A stretch of 64,000 nucleotides of DNA. Origin: Bilabrum cf. latius. Taxonomy: Eukaryota > Bigyra: Bicosoecida > Bigyra > Bicosoecida. The translations under genes were made by a program, and so were the position numbers. Each line of letters starts with the position of its first letter. Within the stretch, counting starts at the first letter, position 1. Location: assembly GCA_965178125.1 (NCBI GenBank), contig OZ237740.1:1302001-1366000 (forward strand), read 5' to 3'. Positions 23,141-34,100 of this stretch are shown in pieces. A model generated the notes under the pieces. It made no database searches. It was not told the origin of the DNA and saw nothing but the letters and a program-made list of their open reading frames with translations.

Positions 23141-24979
23141 TCATTTCCTAAACGGGACCATGCCGAACTTGCGGTCCCGCATGGCCTGTTCCACTGCCTC
23201 GGAAGGCACCCCGCTGGCCCCATGCGCATGGTGCATGCGCTACTGCCATGCCTGCTCCCCGAGGATCGCCCGAACCATGCTCTGCTCGGCCTCGTCGTTG
23301 AGGAACGGGCAGCCCCCCGCGCCGGATGACCCGCCCCCGTGGCTGTGCCCCGCAGCCTCGCCCTCCTCGTCTGAACCGCTGTCCGCACCGCCCCCACCAG
23401 AGGCATCGATCCGGTCAGCCCAGAACCTCCCGCTCTCGCTCGTGTCGACAGACCTCTTCTGCTTCTATTTCCCACCCGCTGTTCTCCCTTCGATCGCATC
23501 CTCGATCCAACTCGCCGTGCCGTCGCCCTCCCCCTGCCGGCTCTTCCCGCCCCGTCTTCTGAGATCCTTTGCACCTGCATGCCCTGCACCTGCACCTGCG
23601 CTCGACGAGCCAGTGCTAGCACCACCTCGCGCCGAGCCGCCCCTGGATCGGCTGGGCGATCGCGTCTTGGCTTCGAAGCCATCGTCCCCGGAGTCGTCCT
23701 CCTCGTCCTCGTCCCTCCCCTCCTTGGACTTGGACCGACTCTCGGACCCGCCTCCCTGTTTCTTGGCCGCCTGCTTCCTCTTGCGCTCCTTGTACCTCCT
23801 CGCCGCCTGGTCCAGCACCTCGAGCATCTCAGGGTCCTGCAGCCACAGCCAGAGGCGGTACACCCACAGCGTGCCCTGCCCGCTGTCCGCCACTGCCGCC
23901 CCCTTGTGGTGCTGCAGGTAGGCCCAATCGTCACACAGGAATGAGTACCACAGCAGACCCACGGGCGCGGAGGTGAGGTGCCAGAGGGCATGCGCGTCCC
24001 ACAGGCCACCAAGCAGAGGCGGGAAGTCGCTCACCTCGAACGCCGCCGTCAGCGCCGCCACGAGCACCATGCTAGCGACACCCTTCCAGCTGTAGGCGAT
24101 GGACTTGAAGGGGACCTGCCCGCGCCAAGCAGCCACCCACTGCATGCCCGTCTGCAGGGCCTGCATCACAATGCCAAGCACCCCCACGGCGATCGAGAGC
24201 TTCACGTTGAGCCCGTAGTCGAAGTGCACCAGGTTCATATACAGCGCCATGAGCAGCGTGGAGCCTGCCGCGAAGGTCAGGGCGATTGTGGCCGCAAGCT
24301 TAGACCGGAGGAGAAAAGTTCGCAGAATTACTACGGATGTCTGCACAGCAACCAATGCGAATGCCGAGTTGTAATCTAGTCGTTCCGTCAGCCATGTATC
24401 GGAGGCGTGGAATGCCGCGGCACATGTCCACGTTACCGCACCAACAATGCCGTAAAGGAGAAGCCATGGTGATAAAAAGTAACTCCGATCCATAGGAGCG
24501 TACTAGTGCTGGCTGCGAAAGCGAAAACGCCATGATACTGGTGTTTGGGATGGGATTGCTCAAGATTGGCGGACTAAATGGCCGCGGCTTAATCCTCACT
24601 GATAAGACATAAAATAGAGATGAGGCAGGGCATTTGCGAAAGCCCCGAACGAAGCAGCGATATCATCAAATCCTAACACCCGTGCGGTTGGCCACTTGCC
24701 GAAGTACTACAGCGGTTTGAACGCGTCTGGTCGCTGCCTCTGGCGCAAAGCCTCCGTTTTGTGGATACACAAATATCTACAGTCACTTTCGCAGGTCCAT
24801 CCGAACATACGCAATTCTCGAGGCAGCTTCATCTCGTACTCAATCGGATTGCTACAGTTTGCAGATACACATGACCCTGCGCAGTCTTTAAAGTACGGCT
24901 AGCGATCGCCGGCAGACGCATCTGCAAGCGAGCATAGAGTGCCAAGAAGTATAAGCAAACGATGCCCGGACACAATCAT
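23141..24979 (-). CDS. PGAP3/Per1-like GPI-anchor lipid remodelling protein
   Basis: Two exons on minus: 24600-24979 and 23141-24512, 87-nt intron with GTGAGG donor, 583 aa, TGA stop. PGAP3/Per1 is a seven-helix ER/Golgi membrane hydrolase that removes a fatty acid from GPI anchors. Seen here: a signal peptide; GDR-TAG-PYFKDC; a Cys-rich luminal segment with GWTCESDC; PL-TAG-YFGKWPTARVLG; then WTCAAAFHASDTWLTERLDY and LWDAHALWHLTSAP, which carry the conserved His and Asp residues of this superfamily. TAG codon 91 replaces the Gln that precedes the aromatic-x-GKWP motif in PGAP3 as I recall it. Five TAG codons in all. After the last helix comes an unusual tail of over 200 residues, basic then Gly-rich and presumably cytosolic. 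It converges with the Ser/Arg-rich gene. Confidence 0.9.
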
Positions 24980-25159
24980 TCCTCCCGATGTGTAACGAGT
25001 GCGGCAAGCAGAAAAAATGAACCTAAAATGCCGGTTGCAACCAACCACTGTTGAACTTTCAAGAAGAAGATTAAAACCAACCACTCATATTGAATATGGC
25101 CGACATCACGCCAAGCAACTTCGGGGTGGCAAATTTGGCCCGCCGATCCTGTTACCTCA

Positions 25160-25962
25160 TTACTATCCGGCACCAGCACCATCTCCAGCACCACCCTTCG
25201 CAGCCCCTTCCCCGGCGTACGAAGGGGCGTCCTCCTTACCGACCAGCTCCTCTATGCGGGCCTTCCACTCGTCCAGCCCCCAGCTGGAACCGATAGAGCC
25301 GTCCTCTACACCATTTACATACACAGTAGGGGATACGTGGACTCCCTGCTTGCGGCCAGCCTTTATATAGTGTTTCAGGCGCTTCATGACGAGCGACCCC
25401 CCTTCCTTCAGGAACTCAAATCGACCCAGGAACGCCTCCTTGTCCACTCCAACTCCCTCCGCGAGCTCGGCGGCGATTCCCCAGATGTCCCTCACGCTCT
25501 TGTCCAGCGTGGCCTCATCGCTGAAATGCTCGCGCTTCGAGTATAGCACCTGCATTAGCTCGACAGCCTTCTCCTGCCCAGCCACGTCTTCCGCAGCAAG
25601 AACAGCAGCATTCATTGTGTTGGAGTGCATGTGCCACGGCTGCGGGAAAGGCATTGCTACGATCTTAACCTTGCCGGGGTGCGTGTCTCTCAGCCACGGG
25701 ACCACCTTGCCCATGACCGTGCTGCTCATTTTGGCGCAAAACGGGCAGTACATGTCCTGCAAACAGATCGTAAAACAAATTGGATAGCATTTCTACTAGA
25801 ATAATGGGTGGGGAGGCAGTAACACCGAAACAGATTTGGATCGATGGCAGAGGTCTACTGCGGGCTCACGTGCCAGATTGTGACCACAAGTTTCGGGGCG
25901 GCAGCACGAAGCAATCGAATACCAAGGGGTCTTGCTGGGATGATTGCGGCGGGAGTAGCCAT
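25160..25962 (-). CDS. DsbA-like thioredoxin-fold protein (CPFC)
   Basis: Exons on minus: 25870-25962 and 25160-25756, 113-nt intron (donor GTGAGC, acceptor TTTGCAG), 229 aa. The splice joins LVVTIWH to DMYCPFCAKM, which gives the beta-strand and CxxC motif of DsbA/2-hydroxychromene-isomerase-type thioredoxin folds. A helical insert follows (QEKAVELMQVLYSKREHF), then the cis-Pro loop SPTVYVNGVEDG. The tail is Gly/Ala-rich. The frame ends GGA TAG TAA TGA; I take TAG as a final Gln and TAA as stop, but the TGA one codon later would also serve. There is no clear signal peptide, so cytosol or mitochondrion is possible. The start ATG is the nearest to the splice; an upstream in-frame ATG exists. 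The PGAP3-like gene begins 180 bp downstream. Confidence 0.8.
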
Positions 25963-26070
25963 GGCTTGGTTTGAAATGTTCTTGCGGTTGCAGTAGAGTT
26001 GCGCGCAGATCGGTCGTTCCGTCATCGCGTGTCGCCGCGCAATCCGCGGAACCACTGCGCACGACCGAGA

Positions 26071-28011
26071 TCAGCCCCGCGGTGGCGCCCCATCGCTTCC
26101 ATTCATAACTTCCTGGTCCTGCGCCTCCTTCCACATCTGCAGCCCCAGCCTCCCCACCGCCGCCATGTCGGCCAGGTCCACCGCCAGTCTCCTCAGCCGC
26201 GGCAGCTCCCTCAGCCGAGAGGACACCTCCTCCACACACTTGCACAGCTCACCCACACCCTTGCCCGAGTCCAGCACGATCCGCGCCGCTGAACCCCGCC
26301 TGTTTCTTACCCGCCCCTGGTCTGCCTCACCGGACCTGCGAGCCTCCACTGCATGCGCCCGTCCATACTAGTGCTCGTGCTCGCCCCAGCCGGCAGCACG
26401 AGCAGGTGCTGCACCGGCAGCACGCGAGTTATGCCCTTGGCGCAGCGTGCGAACAGGAACAGGTCTAGTAGCTAGGCGCACAATGCCGCCCCCTGTTCCC
26501 CGAACAATACCGCTCTCCACAGACCCCCGCCTGTTCCACCGCCTTAAAGGTGACTTGGCCCCCGGCTCTGGTCCTGGCTTGCCTGATTCCACTGGTCCTG
26601 GCGGTCGGGGCTTGTGCCTGCTCGGCCGCGGGGCGCGGGAGCTGCCGCGAGATGAATGTCCATCGGTGGCATCACCACGGCCCCCCGCTCCCTTGGCCCG
26701 CATGTTACCCCCCCTCCCAAACACCACGAGCCCTGCCACCACCTTTCGCATCGCTGACCGCACCGTCCTCCTGACTTCCTCCCGCCGCCGAAGCCTTGCT
26801 CCCGCTGCCTGCGCACCTCCCGCCGCTCGCATGAACGACTTGGTGGGTCTGAGAGACCGGGGGCCAGGGCTCAGGTCCTAGTGCGGGTCTTGCGCAGCGC
26901 TCGTAGTGCCGGTGCCGGTGCCCGGTTGGCTAGGACAACCCCCGGTGGAGCTCTCGCCATCGCTGCCGCCTGCTCCACTTGAAATGGATCCTGTACTAGC
27001 CGCAGATATGCCATCATGGGTGCTCGTGCCAGCAGCACCAGCAGCATCGGCAGTCCACAGGCCACTGGTACCAGCCCTCATGGCACTGGCCCTGAGGCCA
27101 CCCCTCGCTCGCTCCTTGTCGACTTTGCCTCGGCCCCGTGTATCAGGATCTACTGCTCGTCTTCCAGGACCATTGAGGCGCAGATGCACGGCGTGCAGAT
27201 CGGTGGCATCCATCGCGCGGAGGGAGTCCACCACGGGCTGCAAGAACCGGCTTGCAGCGCGCACCCGACCAAGCTCAACGTCTGCTCGGAACCGCAGCTG
27301 CCTGGACCTGGATGCCTCCGCTTCCTGCCGCGCCCTTGCTTCCAGCCTGCCGATACGTCTCACGCGATGATTTACTCGTGCCTGTAGTCTGGACTGCGGC
27401 GGTTTTGCAGCGGCTGGTGCGTTTGGCTCGGTGCTTGCAAAGCTACTTGTTCTGAATACTACACAGGTCCTCGGTGTTCCCGGCTCAGTTCTGCTGCTAA
27501 CATGTCGTTTAGCTGTTTGAGCACTTCTACGAATTGCGTGGATTTGCCGCTCGAGATTCGTGTGCTCCACGCGAATTGCGTCCAGGTCGCTCCTTGCGCG
27601 ATCTCGAATGTGGAGCGTAATGTCTTTCCTGGCCTACGCAGACTCAATACGGCGATGGAGCCGCAGTACATCATCATACACAGAGGAAGATTTAACCGCC
27701 CAATCTGGGACGTCGTCCAAAAGGCTGTCCGCGTCGAAACCGCTGACTTTGGACTTCTCTCTTTCAACCCTACTATGCTCGGCTGGATCCAAGACACTGA
27801 TGGGCCGCTTGGTCAGAAATAATAGCCCAGCAAAGGTTTTAAGGGCCCCATGGTTCTCATGCGATTCTAGCAGGACCCTTCTATCGATTTCACGCTCTCT
27901 TTCCAGAGCGGATACAAGCTGCGATCGTGCCTCATCTAGCTCCCTTCTGAGCCTCAACACGTCTGTATCCCTGTGCACTCCATAGCGTAACGAGTTCTAA
28001 AAGTTCTTCAT
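26071..28011 (-). CDS. Coiled-coil protein, function unknown
   Basis: ATG at 28011-28009 (TAA in frame 15 nt upstream) to TGA 26073-26071, 646 aa, one exon with four TAG codons read as Gln. Residues about 15-55 and 110-220 are Arg/Glu/Leu-rich and likely coiled coils (RLRRELDEARSQLVSALERE; ARKDITLHIRDRARSDLDAI). The middle is Ser/Gly/Thr-rich linker, followed by a strongly basic Arg-rich part and a helical C-terminus (VGELCKCVEEVSSRLRELPR). No signal peptide or membrane segment. The pattern fits a cytoskeletal or centrosomal component, but no family is recognised. It lies head-to-tail between the giant kelch gene (147 bp upstream) and the DsbA-like gene (108 bp downstream). Confidence 0.72.
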
Positions 28012-28158
28012 ACTGTGTTTAACTTAAAAAATCTCGCATCATGAAGAAAAATGACACGAGAAAACATGCCACAAAAACGGCCACATTGCAGCGCACTGCA
28101 AGAGGTTGGCCTGCCCTCCACGTGGTCGCAGCAGCGAACGCGGTCGCACCGTCGTGCC

Positions 28159-31100
28159 TCACACACCATCAGGCAGCAGCCGCGACTTCTAAACCTCCAC
28201 GGATTCCTCAATGTCGCACGCGTACGGCCCCATCCCCGCGTCTCTAGCCTCCTCTAAGGCGAGGCCAGCCAGCAAGAACGTGTCATTCGCGGTCCCGTGA
28301 CGCAGCCGTGGCAGCCCCGACACGATCATGTTGGAGGACTCAGGTCCGCCTAGCTCGATCTGCCCACCGAAGAACAGCGCGACCCGCGGCCACCTCAGGT
28401 GCACTGCCTGCATGCCCATCCGAGGCCCGGGGGGCTGGCCCCGCATGCACAGGCTGGTAGTGCTGTGCCACACAGCCACTGGTGCCTCTGGCGCGCGTGA
28501 AAGGGGTCCTCCGTCCAAAGGCGGGAACAGAGACTTGTGGCTAGACAACGCACCGCATGTGTCGTTGTTCCTTGAGCTTTCCTCGCCACGCTTCGCGAGA
28601 TGATCTTCGTCGGCTGGCAGGAGGTTCACCTCGCTGCCGTCGCAGGACACTTGCAGACGGACCGGTGCGTTGCTGCCGGCCACCTGGATCGGCAGCCGGG
28701 TCAAGTTGCTGATACTGGGCCCAAGGCATGCAGCCGCGTCGGTAGCGTCGCCGGAGGCATTGCTAGACTGGTTGCGCTGGCCCTCGGAAGCCGGGTCCAG
28801 CGGTGGGGCATGGGCTGCCCCTTGAGAGACAGACCGGAATCTCTGCAAAGAGCTATGGCGGGTCGAATCTGCGCGCGAGCCTCGTGCCACAGCCGAATCG
28901 GCGAGGGACTCGAGCACTTGGACAGCAAGTGAGGGTCCGACCCCTTTCAGCGCCAGGTGGGCCGAGCGCAGCGCAGCGTCCAGGGATCGGCGAGCACCGT
29001 GTGGATGCAGCGTGGGAATGAGAGGCAGAAAGTCCCGCCCGTGTAACCGTGAGCTCCTGGCGCGAGACTGGGCCTCTGGTGCGCGAGATGCTGGCCCCAG
29101 CTTGCCTTTACCAGCCTGTGCCGCTGCCTGCAGCTGCAGCACCCGATCCAGCTCGCCCCGCCTGGTACTGCATCGCCTCGAGAACAGAGAGCGCAGCAGC
29201 TCGCATTGCTACTCTAGCACGGCACCAGTTCCTCCAGCAGCGCCCATTGAGCCAGCGAATTCGACAGAGGCGCCCGCTAGAGGCCCCTGCCCGCCCAGTA
29301 TTGCAGATGCGGACGCTGACGCCGCATCTCCCCACAGCGCGGTCAGCTCCTCTTGCATGTCTGCCATTGCGGCAGTGGCGACGCCCGCCAGCTGACTGTT
29401 CTTTTCACCCTTAGAAGGCCCAGCACTCTTACCACCGTGCTGAAGCAGCGAGCCCTGGCTATCGTCCAGCGTAGAGGCGCCGAGGCCGCAAGCAGCAGCC
29501 GCATCGCTGGTCTGCATCTCCCAGCAGCCAAGGAGCCACCCGAACTCTTCAAGGTTGCGCCTGCACTGCGCGGGCACATCATGCGCAGCGAGCGCACCCA
29601 CGGCTCTGGTCTTGCTCACGACTGGCTCACAGCCGCACCCACCGCCCACGTGGCCAGTCCCGATGCGTGCAAAGGGGGTCCGAAACCTGCGCTCAAGCTC
29701 TGGCACACGCAGCTGGCACTGCTGGTTCACCGTCCACAGGTGACCATCGAGCGGCTAGGTCCGCACAGTGTGCCCGTGGTTTTGCATCGATTCTGTGCCT
29801 GTGCCGCTCGTGGCGTTGATCGCGAGAAAGGAGCCCAGCTTGCTCAACTAGCGTTTGCGTTTCTTCTGTTGCCGGCTACGCTTGCGCTTCGGAGATGTGG
29901 TCTCGATCCACTGCTCCCTGGCTGCGGCCACCTCTGGCGGCACGTCAGCATCGGCCAACTTGTTCATGGCAGAGGAGAGCCGCTTGGCAATCGCGTGGAA
30001 GGTTCGCAGCGCGGACTCGGCCGCGCACATCGGGGCATTCGGGTACCTCCTGCGTGTCTCTATCCTGTAGGGCCGCCGCGTGCTGAGGCCCGAGCCGGCC
30101 GTGGTGGAAGCAGCAGCAGCAGCAGCAGCAGCGTCGAGGGTACCGGAGGCACCAGCTTCGTCGTATATCTTGATACTGTACGTCTTGGGCTTTGGAGGTG
30201 CCTCTGGCGGTAGCATGGACAGCGCAGCTCCCTCGCTCCGAATGCCCCTGCGCCACACCACCACCGGGACCTATACGCCGCCTTGCTCCGAAGCAGACCC
30301 GTCGATCGTCATGGCCGATCCTGCAGATCCCGCCGGGGCTGAAACCCACTATAGCGCCTGCTGATTCCCAGTGGGGGCTGCATCTACCCCGCTCCACTGC
30401 AAGAGCTGCTTTGCCGCCTGCTCCTTGCCACTGAGGGGAGAGAGATCCACGGACACCTTCGGGCCATCGGTGCGGCGGCCGTCACCCGGCATGCGCACGC
30501 CAGGATTTCTGGTCTTGGGAGGCTTCTTATCCCCGTCTAGTTCTGCGCTTTCGCTCTGGAGCAAGCTCGCCGCCGCATCGGGGGCGGACAGAGGGGTCCC
30601 CGGGGCAGCCTCCACGCAGTCGCACACGGCCACAGTATCACTAAACACCCTGAGACGAAGGCAACGGCGCCCGCCCACCCACATAGAGATCGCAGGCCCC
30701 CGTGGTACCTCCCAGATCCCACCGTCCTCGCTGTACGACTGGTCCTGCAGAGAGTTGAAGGCAGCTCGGCGCGCCCCCGCAAGTTGAGTGACAGGCAATG
30801 TGGTGCCCCAGGAGAAGATCGCCGCCTCTGTGGCATCGGCTGCTCCGGCAGCACCGCCGAGGAATCCCGAGCCAATCACGAGAAGTGGCCCCCTTGGGGG
30901 TCCATCCACAAGCTTGGAGGGATACACGGCGGCCAGCCGCGGCGAGCCAATCGAGACTATCCCGCCACCGAGCTGGCCGCCTCCGGGCATCTCGTCCGCA
31001 ATTTGCCACGGGTCGGAAGACGCGTCTGCGGTGGAAACTTTGTTTTCTTCATCGCCGGTATTGCCGCTTACCATTCCCCGCGCGTTTGCATCCAGCCACA

Positions 31101-34100
31101 GCCTGCCCAAGGTGGCCGCTTCCTCTGCGTTCGTCCTTCCATCGCGCAGGTGCACCACCACCGTCTTGGAGGCATCCCCCGGCTCGCTTGGCGAGAGCTG
31201 GCAGCTGATCGCGTGCTGGCTGTGCCACACGATGCCCTGGCATTCGTTGCCTCCTACGAGGACCGCCCGCACGTTGGGATTGTTTCCTGCCCAGCTGGAG
31301 TAGTTCGCTCCGCACTCAGCCTCCCGGCGATAGCCCAGGCGTGGCCGAATTGGCTCGATGCGACCGTCCAATATGCGAGCCTACGCAACATGATAGGGAA
31401 ACGATCCGTTGCGACTGCCCCGGACACTCATCGCGGGCATGCCGCCAAGGGCACCCCCTGCCGGATGCGAGGGCAGCCAGCCGGGCTAGTACTCTCTGCA
31501 ACCAGCCACGCACCGGTTGATGCCATCCACGAAGGCCCATTCGTCGCAGGCTCCCAGCCCCCGGCCATACACCCACATCCTCGAGTCGTCTGCTTCAGTA
31601 CCATTCCGAGCAGAGTCAATTGCACTCGAATTGTCCGACTCGGTCGCACTGGTCGCCGTCAAGTTAAGAAAGCTGGTCTCCTGCGCGGTCGGGTCCACTC
31701 GAGTGACCCGTGGCAGGCCGACATCTAGCACCGCGGCATCGCCGAGGGACCGCACACCGGCATGGCGCCTATCCTGCATCCAATCGCCTGAGGCCTGGCT
31801 TCCCGCCCCGTAACCACCCATCACAACGAGCCGTTGCTGCAGCACGAGCGCGGTGTGGCCGTGCCTCGCGATCGGTGCATCCCCTGCCTTGCGCATCCGG
31901 CGAAGGACCATGTGAGTGGGCAGGCCGTTCGCTCGACCGTGTTCGCAATGCAGACCTTCCGCTGTGACTGCCAAGGCTGGACCGCGCGCAGCCCGCTGCA
32001 TGGCCCCAGACCACGCCTGTGTGTCCGAAGCAAGGCCACCCACTGCAACCATACAAGGGAAGCTGGCGCCCGAAAACCCGGCGAATGAGATATGCCACAA
32101 GTCACCGTGCACGTGATTGCCTACACCACCATACACATACACTGACGCACCAATTGCGGTTGCCGAGTGGCTGAACCTCCCTGGCATTGGTCCATCGGGC
32201 TGCACGACCTCAAGGTCGAGCCACCTCATGCTGGGCGCATGCAGCACATGCACGTCGCCCAGCGGCACAGCTTCAGACAATGGGGCGGTCACCCCATCGC
32301 ATGCACCGTGCTCGCCCCCAGCAGCCTTGCAATAGGCAGTTGCGCTATTCTTGCCCCTGTACCCGCTGCCACCGGTGATGACAAGAAGCTCGTTTAGCAC
32401 CACAGCAGCCGCGTGCTTGTGCCGCGGCCCCGGGCCGTTTCCTTGTACGCTCGGTTGCTCCCATCTCCAGCTCCAATATTGCGGTTCGTACGTCGCCTTG
32501 TAGTGCCAGGGCCCAAGCCTGCTTTCCGAGGCTGCAGTATACAGCGATCTGGCCTCGTCGGACGTGCTACCGTCTGGTTCAGCAAGCCCAGCGACTACAT
32601 CCTTGTCCGCCTCAGTGAGATCCTGCACGTCGATCGGCTCCAAACCTCCTTGCAGCAGGAACGATGGTGCTCTATGAGGGTTTGCTAGATGCAGGCCAAT
32701 GGAGCTTGGACGCTTGTGCTTTCCGGCCGCGGCCAGCTGCGAGCTCCCGTCCTCCTCAAAGGCACCACCGAGGCATTCCATAGAGTCGCTTTTGGGGGCC
32801 ATGCAGCCCGATGCAGCAGCAGCTACCGCCCGTCGCAGCATTACCAAGTCACCGCGCAGGACCGGAGACAGTGAATTGCCGTCAGCTAGGCCATGGACAC
32901 GATTGGCAGGCCCCAGTCCACCGAAGACAACGATGGCGTCTCCCAGCGACGGAGACCGGGGCGCATGTGTCCCGGCATACCCATCTCGATCCACTCGCAT
33001 CCACAGCCGGCTAATCGGCACGAAATCCGTATTTTGCGTAGTGCCTTGGATCTTGCTAGCGTGATTCTTACGGAATGCCTCCGGGTTTGCCGCAGCCTCC
33101 TTAAGGATACCGTTGGATGTGGCAGTGTCTACGGTGGGCGATACACCGTGCTCGCCAGGCTGAACCTTAGATCCCTTTGCTAGCCGGATTTCGGTTGCAG
33201 ACAAAAGGTCGTGCCGCTCAGCCCCCACAGCAGCCGAAAGGGTGTCCTGCTTGTAGTCACTCCCGCCCTGCAAGCCAGCCTCGGCACCTTTTGAAAGTGT
33301 CCCAACGTGCAAGGCGCCGTTCTATGTTCCTTTCGCTGCCTGGCGATCGGCAGCCTGGCGAGAGAGTAGAATTGATTTCGCTTTGGAAACGTCACCGTCC
33401 GCAAATAGCCTATGGAAGGAACTGGCAGAATGGAAGGCGCGGGGCAGCATGGGCACCCCTTCGGCGGGTTGAAGGCCGCCGCCTGCATCGGTGCCGCCCC
33501 CCAGAAGCTTCCAGACATGGCCAGTAGCTGCAAGACCACTGCCATGCCAGCCTTTCGGGGCCCGGATAGGGTTAGAGGGCGACACCGTCGACGCAGTCCC
33601 CTGCCACTGCGCTGCCATCGAAGATCCCGGCCCCACAGCTTCAAGGCCCGCATCGGCCGCTGCCTAGTACTGGGGCGGCAGCGGCTCGACCGGTGTGTCC
33701 GATACTGTTCGAGGAGCAGCCGCGGCATGATATGATGCCGAATTTTCTGGAGTGGTACCCGCCGAAGACTGTAGCAATGAACTTGCCTTGGTGGCAGCAG
33801 TGTCTGCATCCAGGGCCTGCTTGAAGCCAGCCACTAGAGCAGGCACTTCTTCGGGTCCGACCCCTGTCCCCGGCTTCATAACCCACACGCCGGCAGTGTA
33901 CACTGTATCACTTCCTGCTAGCCCCAACGCAACACCTCTCTCCAACCCCTCGCGGCACACCCCACCCGTGAGAACGACTGCACTACCGCCATCGATGGGC
34001 ACCAGTGCGGAACCTTCCATAGGCGGTGGGGCCATGGCCCCGGTCTCGGGATCCGCTCCGCAGTCGCACACGCAATCCAGCTCCTCCTCATCCTGCATCC

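Noticed and set aside
24976-25194. 72-aa minus ORF with a hydrophobic segment, overlapping the PGAP3 start by ATGA
   Set aside because: It lies in the 180-bp gap between two genes, is out of frame with the DsbA-like protein, and has no family resemblance. Prokaryote-like ATGA overlap is not expected here.
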